Shown: positions 1 to 8,433 of the stretch, one piece after another
Layout: the number at the start of each line of letters is the position of its first letter
Numbering within the stretch: the first letter of the stretch is position 1
Source: Microbacterium sp. zg-Y818
GTDB taxonomy: Bacteria; Actinomycetota; Actinomycetes; Actinomycetales; Microbacteriaceae
Length of the DNA stretch: 64,000 nt
Assembly: GCF_030246905.1 (NCBI RefSeq)
Contig: NZ_CP126741.1
Span: 1,302,001-1,366,000, forward strand
Direction of reading: 5' to 3'
The notes under the pieces: generated by a model
Told to the model about the DNA's origin: nothing
The model's input: the letters and a program-made list of their open reading frames with translations, nothing else
Databases searched by the model: none
Position numbers and translations under genes: made by a program

Positions 1-1490
1 GCGTCGCGGGTCTTCAGATCGATCTTGGGTCCGTAGAACGCGGCCTCGCCGGGGACCTCGGTGACCTTCAGGCCGCTGGAGTGCGCGACGTTGCGGAGGG
101 CGTTGGTGGAGTATTCCCAGAACTCCTCCGAGCCGATCCACTTCTCCTTCTCGTCGTCGCGCATCGACAGCTCGAGCTCGAAGTCCTCGAGCCCGAAGTC
201 GCGCAGCATCGAGAGGACGAACTCCAGCACCCGGGTGGTCTCCGCCTCGAGCTGGTCGGGGGTGACGAACAGGTGCGAGTCGTCCTGCGTGAAGCCGCGC
301 ACGCGGGTGAGACCGTGAAGGGCGCCAGAGAGCTCGTTGCGGTACACCGTGCCGTTCTCAGCGAGGCGCATGGGCAGGTCGCGGTAGCTGCGGGCACGCT
401 CCTTGTAGATGAGGATGTGCATCGGGCAGTTCATGGGCTTCAGGTAGTAATCCTGACCCTGCTTGACGATGTGACCCTCGGCGTCGCGCTCCTCGTCCAT
501 GCGGATGGGCGGGAACATGCCCTCGCGGTAGGTGACGAGGTGGTTGGACTGCAGGAAGAGGTCTTCCTTGGAGATGTGCGGGGTGTACACGTAGGTGTAC
601 CCGCCCTCGATGTGGCGGCGACGGGCGTGCTGCTCCATCTCGCCACGGACCACACCGCCCTTGGGGTGCCACACCGACAGCCCGGAGCCGATCTCATCGG
701 GGAACGAGAACAGGTCCAGCTCCTTGCCGAGCTTGCGGTGATCGCGCTTGGCGGCCTCTTCAAGACGCTGCTGGTAGGCGCGCAGCTCGTCCTTGGTGGG
801 CCATGCGGTGCCGTAGATGCGCTGCAGCTGCGGGTTCTTCTCGCTGCCGCGCCAGTAGGCCCCGGCGATGCGGGTGAGGTCCCAGCCGTTGCCGACCATG
901 CGCGTGCCCGGCACGTGCGGCCCGCGGCACAGGTCCTTCCACACCGTCTCGCCGTCGCGGCTCACGTTGTCGTAGATGGTGAGCTCACCGGCGCCCACCT
1001 CGACCGATGCGCCCTCGGCGGCATCCTTCGATGCACCCTTCAGGTCGATCAGCTCGAGCTTGAAGGGCTCGTCGACGAGCTCTGCGCGTGCCTCTTCGTC
1101 GGTGACGACGCGGCGCACGAAGCGCTGGCCCTCGCGGACGATGCGCTCCATCTCCTTCTTGATCGCCTTGAGGTCCTCGGGAGTGAAGGGCTCATCGACG
1201 CCGAAGTCGTAGTAGAACCCGTTCTCGATCGGCGGGCCGATGCCGAGGTTCGCCTGCGGCCGGATGCGCTGCACCGCCTGGGCGAGGACGTGCGCCGTCG
1301 AGTGGCGCAGGATCGACAGGCCGTCTGGGCTGTCGATCGTCACGGGCTCGACCTCGTCGGTCTCGCCGACGGTCGTGGCGAGGTCTTTGAGCTCGCCGTT
1401 CACGCGCAGCGCGATCACGCTGCGGTCGGGGAACAGGGCGAACCCGTCGGCGGGGTAGGTCACGTCTGAGGGGATCACGACGTCAGTCAC
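1..1490 (-). CDS. thrS: Threonine--tRNA ligase (3' end outside window)
   Basis: Class II aminoacyl-tRNA synthetase that charges tRNA-Thr in the cytoplasm. About 496 codons are visible; the stop lies left of the window, so the end of the catalytic core and the anticodon-binding domain (roughly 150-180 residues by family length) are missing. Seen in order: a TGS-like N-terminus (DRSVIALRVNGELKDL), the editing-domain entry HSTAHVLAQAVQ, then catalytic segments MNCPMHILIYK (zinc-ligand Cys) and RNELSGALHGLTRVRGFTQ (motif 2). Start GTG at 1490 is chosen because GGAG lies 8 nt upstream and the TGS domain follows at once. The gene is divergent from the permease at 1659. No T-box leader is visible. 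Confidence 0.97.
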   Translation of the reverse strand, partial: MTDVVIPSDVTYPADGFALFPDRSVIALRVNGELKDLATTVGETDEVEPVTIDSPDGLSILRHSTAHVLAQAVQRIRPQANLGIGPPIENGFYYDFGVDEPFTPEDLKAIKKEMERIVREGQRFVRRVVTDEEARAELVDEPFKLELIDLKGASKDAAEGASVEVGAGELTIYDNVSRDGETVWKDLCRGPHVPGTRMVGNGWDLTRIAGAYWRGSEKNPQLQRIYGTAWPTKDELRAYQQRLEEAAKRDHRKLGKELDLFSFPDEIGSGLSVWHPKGGVVRGEMEQHARRRHIEGGYTYVYTPHISKEDLFLQSNHLVTYREGMFPPIRMDEERDAEGHIVKQGQDYYLKPMNCPMHILIYKERARSYRDLPMRLAENGTVYRNELSGALHGLTRVRGFTQDDSHLFVTPDQLEAETTRVLEFVLSMLRDFGLEDFELELSMRDDEKEKWIGSEEFWEYSTNALRNVAHSSGLKVTEVPGEAAFYGPKIDLKTRD

Positions 1491-1658
1491 AGGAACTTCT
1501 CCAGAAGGTGGCTCGGAACAATGGCTGCTCAGCTTCGGGCGCGCGCGCCCTGCCCGCTCAGGCCTGAAGCGTTCGCGTGCCGGAGGCCGCGACGACGTTC
1601 GCAGCGGTCGTCCGGCTCAGTTCCATGGGCACGATTCTAGTGGGGTGCGCGGGCCGCG

Positions 1659-2819
1659 ATGATGGATGCCGTGAAGCTCGCCGTGATCGGTGCCGTCCTC
1701 CTGCTGCTCGGCGGGGCCGCCGTCGCGCTCGGCGTGCTCCCGGTATCCGATGCGCTGGCGGTCGCGGACCGCGTCTGGCCCATCCTGCTGTTCGTCGTGG
1801 CGGTGACGATCGTGGCGGAGCTCGCCGCGTCGGCGGGCGTGTTCGACGTGGTGGCGGCGCGGCTCGCACGCCTCGCTCGCGGACGCACGATCGTGCTGTG
1901 GCTCGCCGTGGTCGGGCTCGCCGTCATCGTGACGGCCTTCCTCTCCCTCGATACGACGGCGGTGCTGCTCACCCCGGTCGTGGTGGCCGTCGCGCGGGCG
2001 AACGGACTCGCCCCGCTGCCCTTCGCCTTCACGACGGTGTGGCTGGCCAACACCGGCTCGCTCTTGCTGCCGGTGTCGAACCTCACCAACCTGCTCGCCG
2101 CGCATCGCATCGGGACCGGTGGTCCGGGTGACTTCGTGGCGCTCATGTGGCCTTCGGCGCTCGTGGCGGTCGTCGTGACGGTGCTGCTGCTGCTCGTCGT
2201 GCACCGGCGCGACCTGCGAGGGCGCTACACGCCGTCCCCGGCGCCCCGGGTCTCCGACCCGGTGCTGCTGCGCGCCGCATCGGTGATCGTCGTCGTGCTC
2301 CTGCCGATGCTCATCTCAGGCCTGCCGCCGTGGCAGCCCGCTCTGGCCGCGGCGGTCGCCCTCGCCATCGTCCACGGCTGGCGCAATCCGCGTGCGCTCG
2401 GGCTGCGGCTGCTGCCGTGGCAGCTGGTCGTCTTCGCCTCGGGGCTCTTCCTCGCCGTCGGCGCGCTGGAGTCCTGGGGCGCCGCCGAGCTGCTGCGCCC
2501 CGTGGTGGGGGCGGGTGACGGTGTCGTGGAGCTGCTGCGCGTCGCCGGTGCTGGGCTCATCGCCGCCAATGCGATCGACAACCTGCCCGCGTACCTGGCT
2601 CTGGAATCGGTCGCCGACTCCCCCGCGCGTCTGGGCGCTCTGCTTGTGGGTGTGAACGCGGGACCGCTCGTGACGCCGTGGGCGTCACTGGCGACCCTGC
2701 TCTGGCACGAGCGCCTGCGAGCGGACGGCATCGACGTGCCATGGCGCCGCTACATGCTGCGCGGAGCCGTGGCGGCGCCGGTCATCGTCGGGCTCGCGGT
2801 GCTGCCGCTGGCGCTGTAG
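1659..2819 (+). CDS. SLC13/ArsB-like membrane permease
   Basis: A 386-residue, very hydrophobic protein with about ten predicted membrane segments. It resembles the ArsB/NhaD/SLC13 ion-transporter superfamily: two related halves, each with a conserved helix break (FLSLDTTAVLLTPVVVAVA, followed by LANTGSLLLPVSNLTN, in the first half; AANAIDNLPAYLALES in the second). Family members move arsenite, sodium or dicarboxylates; the substrate cannot be read here. No arsR or arsC lies nearby, so an arsenite role is unsupported. ATG 1659 is the first in-frame start; another ATG follows directly. No clear Shine-Dalgarno is seen. It is divergent from thrS. Confidence 0.85.
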   Translation: MMDAVKLAVIGAVLLLLGGAAVALGVLPVSDALAVADRVWPILLFVVAVTIVAELAASAGVFDVVAARLARLARGRTIVLWLAVVGLAVIVTAFLSLDTTAVLLTPVVVAVARANGLAPLPFAFTTVWLANTGSLLLPVSNLTNLLAAHRIGTGGPGDFVALMWPSALVAVVVTVLLLLVVHRRDLRGRYTPSPAPRVSDPVLLRAASVIVVVLLPMLISGLPPWQPALAAAVALAIVHGWRNPRALGLRLLPWQLVVFASGLFLAVGALESWGAAELLRPVVGAGDGVVELLRVAGAGLIAANAIDNLPAYLALESVADSPARLGALLVGVNAGPLVTPWASLATLLWHERLRADGIDVPWRRYMLRGAVAAPVIVGLAVLPLAL

Positions 2820-2825
2820 CGGGGC

Positions 2826-3008
2826 TCAGGAGTCCTGGCGGCGGGCCGTGCCGGGCGCGTGCACCATCAAGGCGAGGGCCAGCGAGACGGCGATGATGCC
2901 GGCGGCGAAGATGAACCCGCTGGGGTCGGAGTCGATCGCGAACGACAACCCGAAGAGGTAGAAGCCGAGAAGAAACAGCACCACGTACAGCGCGTACAGG
3001 ATGAACAT
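2826..3008 (-). CDS. Small two-helix membrane protein, function unknown
   Basis: A 60-residue protein with two hydrophobic stretches (FILYALYVVLFLLGFYLFGL and IFAAGIIAVSLALALMV) joined by a short acidic loop, so probably a small integral membrane protein. I do not recognise a named family. It is supported as a real gene by a strong GGAGG ribosome site 6 nt before the ATG and by coding-like composition. It is convergent with the permease (6 nt between stops) and lies 63 nt downstream of the ACT-domain gene on the same strand, so the two may be cotranscribed. Confidence 0.7.
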   Translation of the reverse strand: MFILYALYVVLFLLGFYLFGLSFAIDSDPSGFIFAAGIIAVSLALALMVHAPGTARRQDS

Positions 3009-3071
3009 TCACTACCTCCGTGGGATTGCGGTCCCTTGATCGTAGCCAAGTCCCGCAGCGCCCGAGATCTG

Positions 3072-3593
3072 CTAGCGCTCCCCCACCGTGATGTCGACCT
3101 GGATCTCGCCGGCGAGTTCTTCCAGCGCGGACACGACGGTGGCGACCTCGACGCCGGTCGGGACGCGCGCGTCGACGGTCGCCTCGAACAGCGTGCCACC
3201 TGCCATCGGCGCATCGAGGGTGGCGCTGGTGAACATGTCGATGCTGAGGCCGAGCGCGGCGAGCGTCGCGGTGACGTCGCGGACGATGCCGGGGCGGTCG
3301 TTGCCCAGCACGCTGAAGGTGACCCGACTGCCACTGTCGGCCGACGATGCTGCGGCATCCACGGGGGCGTGTGCCGTGACGCGCAACAGACCGTCGAGAC
3401 CCCGCAGGGCCGAGGTGAGCGCCATCTCCTGGGCGTCGGGAACGCTGACCATGACGACGCCGGCGAAGGCGCCGGCGAGCTCGGCCAGTTCGCTGCGCTC
3501 CCAGTTGCCGCCGTGCGCGGCCACGATGTCAGCCAACGCGCGGACGAGTCCGGCGCGGTCATCGCCGACGACGGTGAGGACGAGGTGAGCCAT
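3072..3593 (-). CDS. Two-ACT-domain protein, GcvR-like
   Basis: A 173-residue protein made of two ACT-type modules: HLVLTVVGDDRAGLVRALAD at the N-terminus and VTFSVLGNDRPGIVRDVTAT in the second half. ACT repeats bind small ligands, usually amino acids, and the two-ACT layout is that of glycine cleavage regulator GcvR-like proteins; in actinobacteria the role is not established. There is no DNA-binding domain, so any regulation would be through a partner. The ATG has no Shine-Dalgarno but sits 6 nt after TAGGCT, suggesting a leaderless transcript with its own promoter overlapping the stop of the upstream acyltransferase gene. Confidence 0.85.
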   Translation of the reverse strand: MAHLVLTVVGDDRAGLVRALADIVAAHGGNWERSELAELAGAFAGVVMVSVPDAQEMALTSALRGLDGLLRVTAHAPVDAAASSADSGSRVTFSVLGNDRPGIVRDVTATLAALGLSIDMFTSATLDAPMAGGTLFEATVDARVPTGVEVATVVSALEELAGEIQVDITVGER

Positions 3594-3599
3594 GCGGTG

Positions 3600-3605
3600 A
3601 GCCTA
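3600..3605 (-). promoter_or_regulatory. -10 element (TAGGCT) for the ACT-domain gene
   Basis: On the minus strand TAGGCT ends 6 nt before the ATG at 3593. It overlaps the TAG stop codon of the acyltransferase gene, so the downstream gene can be started independently as a leaderless mRNA. Confidence 0.55.
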
Positions 3606-5720
3606 TCCCCCCGCCGGCATGGCTTCCGGGTCGGTCTGCCCGTTCGTCGGCAGCAGTCCCGCCACCTCGATCGCGGCTGCGTCGGTGAGGTGGATGCCGT
3701 CCGTGCGGACGACGAAACCGTCTACGAAGACCGGGCAGCGGTCCTGGGCGCAGAACCACTCCTGCGTGTCGACCACGGTGACGTTCGGGTAATCGGCGGC
3801 CGCGCGGACCTCTGCGGCCAGCTTCGCCGCGTAGACATCGGAGACCGCACTGGTGCACTCCTCGGGCGACGTCATGCGCGTGGCGCAGCCTGCCGGATCC
3901 GCCGTGAGCGGCGGGTTGCTCAGAACCAGCACCGAGGGCACGCTGCGCAGGCGCTCGAAGGTCCGTCGCGCGCCCGCCTCCCATGCCTCCGCGGCCTCGG
4001 CGAGGGGCAGACCCGTGTTGCCCAGAGCGCCCTCCGACGAAGAGGTGAACACGACCTCGGGGTGGCCTGCCGCGACGAGGTCGAGCATCTCATCGCGGCG
4101 AGCGTCGCAGGCGTCGCGGTGCCCCGGGGTGTTGCGCCTGTCGGCGACGCTCACATCGATGAGGGGGCAGTTGGCGAAGCCCACCGCGGTTGCTCGCTCG
4201 CCATAGGCGGCTTCCACGGTAGGCAGCCACGACAGTGCGACGGAGTCGCCGACCAGCATCAGCTCCGAGGCGCCGCGGCACACCCTGGTAGCACTCCGTT
4301 CGAACACGTCGTTGAGGCATCCCGGATCGTGCTGCTGCATCGCCACCGTCTGCTGCGACGGGTAGAGCACGTCCAGCTGCGCTCGGATGCCGTCTGGCCA
4401 CTCCGCCGCAGACAATGCGTCTTCGATCGCCATCCGGCGCGCGGCGGTGTCGACGGCACCGGCGTCGGACGAGAGGTGGGCGATCCGGAGACCGTCGGCG
4501 AGCGCGCCGGCGGTCGTCGTCATCGCGGGGCCGCGCAGCGCTCCGACGGAAAGAACGGCGATCGTGGCGAAGACGGCGATTCCCACCGCGACATCGCGCA
4601 CTTGGAAGGGTCGGACGTTGCGTGCACGCGCCGACCCGGAAAGGAAGCGGCTTCGCAGCGCCGGCTTCTCGACGTAGCGTCGTGTGAGCTCCGACAGCAG
4701 GAGCATGACCGGGACGCACAGCACCGCGACGACAGGGGCCTCTCCCCAGATCGACCAGGCGAAGATCAGCACCGGGAAGTGCCAGAGGTACAGGCTGTAC
4801 GAGACATCGCCGAGCCACTGTGCGACGGGGTTGCCCAGCACGCTGCGCCGTCCGCTCGGCGCCGCGGCCCAGATCACGAGCGCGGCACCCAGGACGGCGG
4901 GCAGGACCGCGGGAAACGGCAGGGGCGCGTCGGCCGAGACGAAGACGGCGCCGGCGACGATGAGCGCCAGACCGCTGATCGAAGCGACTGTCCGGGCCCG
5001 GGGCTTCATGCCGGCTGGAGCGGTGCCTGCGACGGCGATGAGGGCGCCGGCGAGGAGCTCCCACCCGCGGGCGAGCGAGTCGAAGTACGCGTCGATCGGG
5101 TTGGTCAGGGTGCGGTACGCCGCCCACGCGGCGCTCACGGCGATCCCTACGACAATCGCCGCGATGAGGGCGCGACGCGAGCCCCGGAACACCCCGAACA
5201 ACGCGAGCATGCCCAGTGGCCATACCGCGTAGAACTGCTCCTCGACTGACAGCGACCAGTAGTGCTGAAGGGGCGAGACGAGGCCCGTCGATTGCAGGTA
5301 GTCGGTCCCGAGGGCGATGAAGTGCCAGTTCGAGACGAACAGCAGCGCACTGAGCGCGTCGAGCAAGGTCTGAACCGCGCGCGGAAGGAACCACAGCGCG
5401 AACGCCGCGGCCACCGTGACGGCGAGCACAGTGACCGCCGCCGGCACGATGCGCCTCATGCGGCGCGCATAGAAGCCCCGCAGTGAGATCGACCCCGTCG
5501 TCTCCAGCTCGCGCAGCAGCAGGCCGGTGATGAGGAACCCGCTGATGACGTAGAACACGTCGACGCCGAGGAACCCGCCCGCTGGCCAGTGGAAGGCGTG
5601 ATCGACCACCACGATGACGACCGCCACCGCGCGCAGGCCCTGGATGTCTGCACGGAATCCCGGGCTCGCCGAGTGTGGCGGGGACGCCGCCCCCACCGCC
5701 ATCGTCGCCCCACCGACCAT
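3603..5720 (-). CDS. Membrane O-acyltransferase with SGNH domain (OafA/YrhL-like)
   Basis: A 705-residue protein. Residues about 20-370 form an acyltransferase-3 domain with around ten membrane helices; conserved signs are FRADIQGLRAVAVVIVVVDH near the start and HYWSLSVEEQFYAVWPLG. Then comes a single helix and an extracytoplasmic SGNH-hydrolase-like domain with GDSVALSW (block I Ser) and TDGIHLT (block V Asp-His). This architecture O-acetylates cell-surface glycans or peptidoglycan, the SGNH part transferring the acyl group outside. The acceptor is unknown; no polysaccharide cluster is nearby. The first ATG is used; a second at codon 7 is possible. The next gene (ACT domain) begins 10 nt after the stop. 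Confidence 0.9.
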   Translation of the reverse strand: MVGGATMAVGAASPPHSASPGFRADIQGLRAVAVVIVVVDHAFHWPAGGFLGVDVFYVISGFLITGLLLRELETTGSISLRGFYARRMRRIVPAAVTVLAVTVAAAFALWFLPRAVQTLLDALSALLFVSNWHFIALGTDYLQSTGLVSPLQHYWSLSVEEQFYAVWPLGMLALFGVFRGSRRALIAAIVVGIAVSAAWAAYRTLTNPIDAYFDSLARGWELLAGALIAVAGTAPAGMKPRARTVASISGLALIVAGAVFVSADAPLPFPAVLPAVLGAALVIWAAAPSGRRSVLGNPVAQWLGDVSYSLYLWHFPVLIFAWSIWGEAPVVAVLCVPVMLLLSELTRRYVEKPALRSRFLSGSARARNVRPFQVRDVAVGIAVFATIAVLSVGALRGPAMTTTAGALADGLRIAHLSSDAGAVDTAARRMAIEDALSAAEWPDGIRAQLDVLYPSQQTVAMQQHDPGCLNDVFERSATRVCRGASELMLVGDSVALSWLPTVEAAYGERATAVGFANCPLIDVSVADRRNTPGHRDACDARRDEMLDLVAAGHPEVVFTSSSEGALGNTGLPLAEAAEAWEAGARRTFERLRSVPSVLVLSNPPLTADPAGCATRMTSPEECTSAVSDVYAAKLAAEVRAAADYPNVTVVDTQEWFCAQDRCPVFVDGFVVRTDGIHLTDAAAIEVAGLLPTNGQTDPEAMPAGG

Positions 5721-5888
5721 GTGCCCCCCAGCATCAGCTGGCGCCAGGATAGTGATCCGGCCGCCCGGAGGGAAGGCACCTGCGCTGCGATCGCCAGCGG
5801 CCCTGGACAGCGCGACGAGGCCATCTCAACCGACAACGCACCCAGCCTGGCGGCGGAGCACGGCGCGACCTGTCGCGGACTGCGGAGC

Positions 5889-7217
5889 TCACCCTCGCAG
5901 CGGCATCGGCTCGGTCCTGCCGTAGATGTGCACCGCGCCGGCTCCGCCGGCGAACAATCCGCGGACCTCGACGACGGGCGGCACCGGGAGGATGTCCACG
6001 GTCACCTGCGGCGGAGGCATGAACGTGGCATCCATCGCGCCCGACACGTTCTCGTCGGGGAGAAGTGGTCCGGTGCGCACCCGCGCCAGCTGGGTGTGCG
6101 CGGCGTGCGCCGGGCTTGCCGAGTCGACATAGTCGGCATAGACGCACTCCACGCCCGCGACCACGCCCTGCCGACGCACACCCTCGGTGCCCAGGTGGCC
6201 CAGCGGGTACTGGCCGTCGCAGTTGAAGGCCCAGCCCCCGGATCGTGCGGCGACGGCAGGGGCGTGCAGCTGCATGCCGCATGACGGCACGAGGTGCAGG
6301 TCGAGGCCGTCGTCGGGCCGAGGCCAGGGACTGCGTGCGCTGCTCTTCCGCAGCCGGCGGTCGGCGTGGTCCAGGCACACCTCCACCGCCACGTTGACTG
6401 CTGTGCGGTCGTCCGGTACCGCGAAGATGGCGTGGGGATCGGAGGCGTGGGCCTTGAAGTCCCCGGTGGAAAGATCCAGCCCGGGGTAGGCCGCCATGGC
6501 CTCGGTGACCGCGGGTTTACCGGCGGTCTCCCAGAGGAGGAAGTCCTCGTTGGAGTCATAGTGCTTCTGGGTCGTGAATGCGCCCGCCCCGAGCGCCGAG
6601 ACGATGCCGTCGACCGGGGTGGAGCTGATCACCAGGCCGCGGTTGCGCACCTGCACCAGCGGATACGCGTGGGCGCTTCGGATGAAATCGACCATCATGT
6701 CGAAGATCACACCGCGCATGACCCCGGACGACCTCCGCCAGGCCTCACCGAGGTGACGCACGATGTCGGTGCGGGTGCGCGCGTCGACGGAGTCGAGGAC
6801 CGCATCGATGTCGGCGACCTCGGCGGTGATCACCGAGCCGAGCACCAGGAGGAAGTGCGGGTACTGCGATGCGGGGAACTGCTCGCTGAGCACCTCGAGG
6901 ACGATCTCGGCCGGGTCGCGTCCGCCGGGGGTGGATACGTAGGGACCGAGGGGGCCGTGCCAGAAGAACTCCGGCGCCACGAAGACGTTCAGCACGGAAG
7001 GGTCACCGAGATCGGGCAGGGCGCCATGGGTCAGGTCCACCGCGGCCTTCATCACCGCCGCGCGGCCGCGCACGTCGGTGAGGAGGTCATCGGCTGCCCG
7101 GTACGTGCCCGCCATCGCGCCCCGGCCGCGCTGGTCGCCGAACGCGATGATGTCGGCCGGGGTGGTGGGTATCGCGTACCCCGCGAACCTCACCTTGTCG
7201 TAGGCAGGGGTCCTCAT
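5889..7217 (-). CDS. Nitrilase-like (carbon-nitrogen hydrolase fold) protein, substrate unknown
   Basis: A 442-residue protein that fits the nitrilase superfamily by its putative Glu-Lys-Cys triad: E83 in VFVAPEFFWHG, K218 in TTQKHYDSNEDF, C281 in VAVEVCLDHADRR. Hydrophobic strands precede the Glu and Cys as expected. It is longer than classical amidases (260-350 residues), with extra sequence between the Glu and Lys and a C-terminal extension. I cannot name the substrate. ATG 7217 is the start; the frame stays open upstream but that part runs into the divergent GNAT gene and looks non-coding. The fold call rests on these motifs alone. Confidence 0.65.
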   Translation of the reverse strand: MRTPAYDKVRFAGYAIPTTPADIIAFGDQRGRGAMAGTYRAADDLLTDVRGRAAVMKAAVDLTHGALPDLGDPSVLNVFVAPEFFWHGPLGPYVSTPGGRDPAEIVLEVLSEQFPASQYPHFLLVLGSVITAEVADIDAVLDSVDARTRTDIVRHLGEAWRRSSGVMRGVIFDMMVDFIRSAHAYPLVQVRNRGLVISSTPVDGIVSALGAGAFTTQKHYDSNEDFLLWETAGKPAVTEAMAAYPGLDLSTGDFKAHASDPHAIFAVPDDRTAVNVAVEVCLDHADRRLRKSSARSPWPRPDDGLDLHLVPSCGMQLHAPAVAARSGGWAFNCDGQYPLGHLGTEGVRRQGVVAGVECVYADYVDSASPAHAAHTQLARVRTGPLLPDENVSGAMDATFMPPPQVTVDILPVPPVVEVRGLFAGGAGAVHIYGRTEPMPLRG

Positions 7218-7298
7218 CGCCCGGACAGTACACCCGGGGTCCGGGGCTCGCCAGGGTGCGCCCGACGGGGAGGGCAGGCGGGATGCCACGATGGGCGC

Positions 7299-7793
7299 AT
7301 GTCCTTCACCGTCCGTGAACCTCGCCGTGCGGATGCCGGGGCGCTCGCCGCCCTGCACGTCTCGACCTGGCAGGAAACGTACAGCCGGCTCCTCCCCGAG
7401 GGCTTCTTCACCGACGCGTTCGCCGACGGGCGGCGACGGATGTGGGAGTACCTTCTGGCTCAACCCCGACCGGAACACGCGGTGCGCGTCGCCGAGCTCG
7501 ACGGCGCCCTCATCGGCTTCGCGTGGATCGGCCCCGGTCGCAGCGAGCCCGACGAGGCGCCGCCGCGCGAGCGTGAACTGTGCGCGATCTACATCGCCGC
7601 CGCGCATCACGGATCCGGTGTCGGGCAGGAACTGCTCGATGCCGCCCTGGGGGCAATGCCCGCCTCGCTCTGGGTGGCGACGCAGAATCCGCGCGCCATC
7701 GCGTTCTACCGGCGCAACGGCTTCGCGTTCGATGGGGTGGAGAAGACGGACCCGGCGATCCCCGGCATCACCGAGGCGCGCATGCTGCGCTGA
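7299..7793 (+). CDS. GNAT family N-acetyltransferase
   Basis: A 164-residue GCN5-related acetyltransferase. Signs: MSFTVREPRRADAGALAALH at the start, a central beta strand (LCAIYIAAAHHGSGVGQELL) with the acetyl-CoA pyrophosphate-binding HHGSGVGQ (a variant of Q/RxxGxG/A), and the typical NPRAIAFYRRNGF motif. The acceptor is unknown. ATG 7299 is used because the domain begins immediately; a CACGAT sequence 6 nt upstream could be a weak leaderless -10. It is divergent from the nitrilase-like gene (81 bp apart) and convergent with the tRNA operon. Confidence 0.9.
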   Translation: MSFTVREPRRADAGALAALHVSTWQETYSRLLPEGFFTDAFADGRRRMWEYLLAQPRPEHAVRVAELDGALIGFAWIGPGRSEPDEAPPRERELCAIYIAAAHHGSGVGQELLDAALGAMPASLWVATQNPRAIAFYRRNGFAFDGVEKTDPAIPGITEARMLR

Positions 7794-7817
7794 GCAACCC
7801 CTGCGTGCGGAAAAGCA

Positions 7818-7845
7818 AGAACCCCCCGGTCTCCCGGGGGGTTCT
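7818..7845 (-). terminator. Intrinsic terminator of the tRNA Gly-Cys-Val operon
   Basis: A perfect 12-bp stem, AGAACCCCCCGG paired with CCGGGGGGTTCT around a 4-nt loop. Read on the minus strand it is followed by TGCTTTT, giving the U tract. It lies between the convergent GNAT gene and tRNA-Val(GAC) and may stop both transcripts. Confidence 0.85.
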
Positions 7846-7849
7846 GTGG

Positions 7850-7924
7850 TGGTGCGCGATACTGGGATCGAACCAGTGACCTCTTCCGTGTCAGGGAAGC
7901 GCGCTACCGCTGCGCCAATCGCGC
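7850..7924 (-). tRNA. tRNA-Val (GAC)
   Basis: Cloverleaf read on the minus strand: acceptor GCGCGAT/ATCGCGC, D stem GCGC, anticodon stem CTTCC/GGAAG around loop CTGACAC (anticodon GAC), T arm ACTGG-TTCGATC-CCAGT, discriminator A and an encoded CCA. Last of three tRNAs in one operon. Confidence 0.95.
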
Positions 7925-7948
7925 CCGTAAGGGCTGTTCAGTTCTGAG

Positions 7949-8022
7949 TGGAGGTGGCGACGGGATTCGAACCCGTGTAAACGGCTTTGCAGGCCGGTGC
8001 CTAGCCGCTCGGCCACGCCACC
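7949..8022 (-). tRNA. tRNA-Cys (GCA)
   Basis: Cloverleaf on the minus strand: acceptor GGTGGCG/CGCCACC, anticodon loop CTGCAAA (anticodon GCA), T arm ACGGG-TTCGAAT-CCCGT, discriminator T and an encoded CCA. Middle tRNA of the operon, 24 nt from tRNA-Val(GAC). Confidence 0.95.
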
Positions 8023-8075
8023 GTGTGGTTTGACCCCACGTGCCATGGAACCTCCGGAGAGGTTCCGTACACTCG

Positions 8076-8148
8076 AGCGGATGACGAGACTCGAACTCGC
8101 GACCCCAACCTTGGCAAGGTTGTGCGCTACCAACTGCGCTACATCCGC
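8076..8148 (-). tRNA. tRNA-Gly (GCC)
   Basis: Cloverleaf on the minus strand: acceptor GCGGATG/CATCCGC, anticodon stem CAACC/GGTTG around TTGCCAA (anticodon GCC). CCA is not encoded, unlike the other three tRNAs here. First tRNA of the Gly-Cys-Val operon. Confidence 0.95.
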
Positions 8149-8180
8149 ATTTCGCACCGGATCTCCCCGGCACTTGAATG

Positions 8181-8208
8181 ACTTTAGCCGACTCCGAGCC
8201 GAGTGCAA
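8181..8208 (-). promoter_or_regulatory. Promoter of the tRNA Gly-Cys-Val operon
   Basis: On the minus strand, TTGCAC (8208-8203), a 16-nt spacer and TAAAGT (8186-8181) make a good primary-sigma promoter. Expected transcription start is near 8174, about 26 nt before the tRNA-Gly 5' end. Confidence 0.65.
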
Positions 8209-8244
8209 AACCGGCGGCGCCCCGCGCGTGTCTGGCCCTCGTGG

Positions 8245-8274
8245 TTCGGAGCCGGTCGTGGCATCCGGTATGCT
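8245..8274 (+). promoter_or_regulatory. Probable promoter of tRNA-Val(CAC)
   Basis: TATGCT at 8269-8274 is a good -10, with a weak -35 (TTCGGA, 8245-8250, 18-nt spacer). Start expected near 8281, a leader of about 16 nt. Confidence 0.45.
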
Positions 8275-8296
8275 CGTTGAGGCCCCTCGGGGCGAC

Positions 8297-8372
8297 GGGC
8301 GATTGGCGCAGTTGGTAGCGCGCTTCCTTCACACGGAAGAGGTCATCAGTTCGAGTCTGGTATCGCCCACCA
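8297..8372 (+). tRNA. tRNA-Val (CAC)
   Basis: Cloverleaf: acceptor GGGCGAT/ATCGCCC, anticodon stem CTTCC/GGAAG around TTCACAC (anticodon CAC), T arm with GTTCGAGTC, encoded CCA. Very similar in the D arm and anticodon stem to tRNA-Val(GAC) on the opposite strand. Confidence 0.95.
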
Positions 8373-8377
8373 CAGAG

Positions 8378-8400
8378 ACCCCCGGTTCGCCCGGGGGTTT
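8378..8400 (+). terminator. Terminator of tRNA-Val(CAC)
   Basis: ACCCCCGG paired with CCGGGGGT around a 5-nt loop, then TTT and a T-rich stretch. Convergent with the response regulator gene, so it may act on both strands. Confidence 0.75.
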
Positions 8401-8433
8401 CGTCGTTTCCGGCAGAAGCCGGATGCCGGGCCC

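Noticed and set aside
1491..1658. A T-box or other riboswitch leader for thrS
   Set aside because: Only a short leader fits before the GTG with its ribosome site, and no conserved T-box sequence or terminator/antiterminator pair is visible.
1659..2819. Calling the permease ArsB
   Set aside because: The fold fits the superfamily, but no ars genes are near and no arsenite-specific feature can be read.
2859..5249. A 796-codon plus-strand frame over the ACT and acyltransferase genes
   Set aside because: Composition is shadow-like (Arg/His/Gly/Asp rich), while the minus-strand genes have clear domains.
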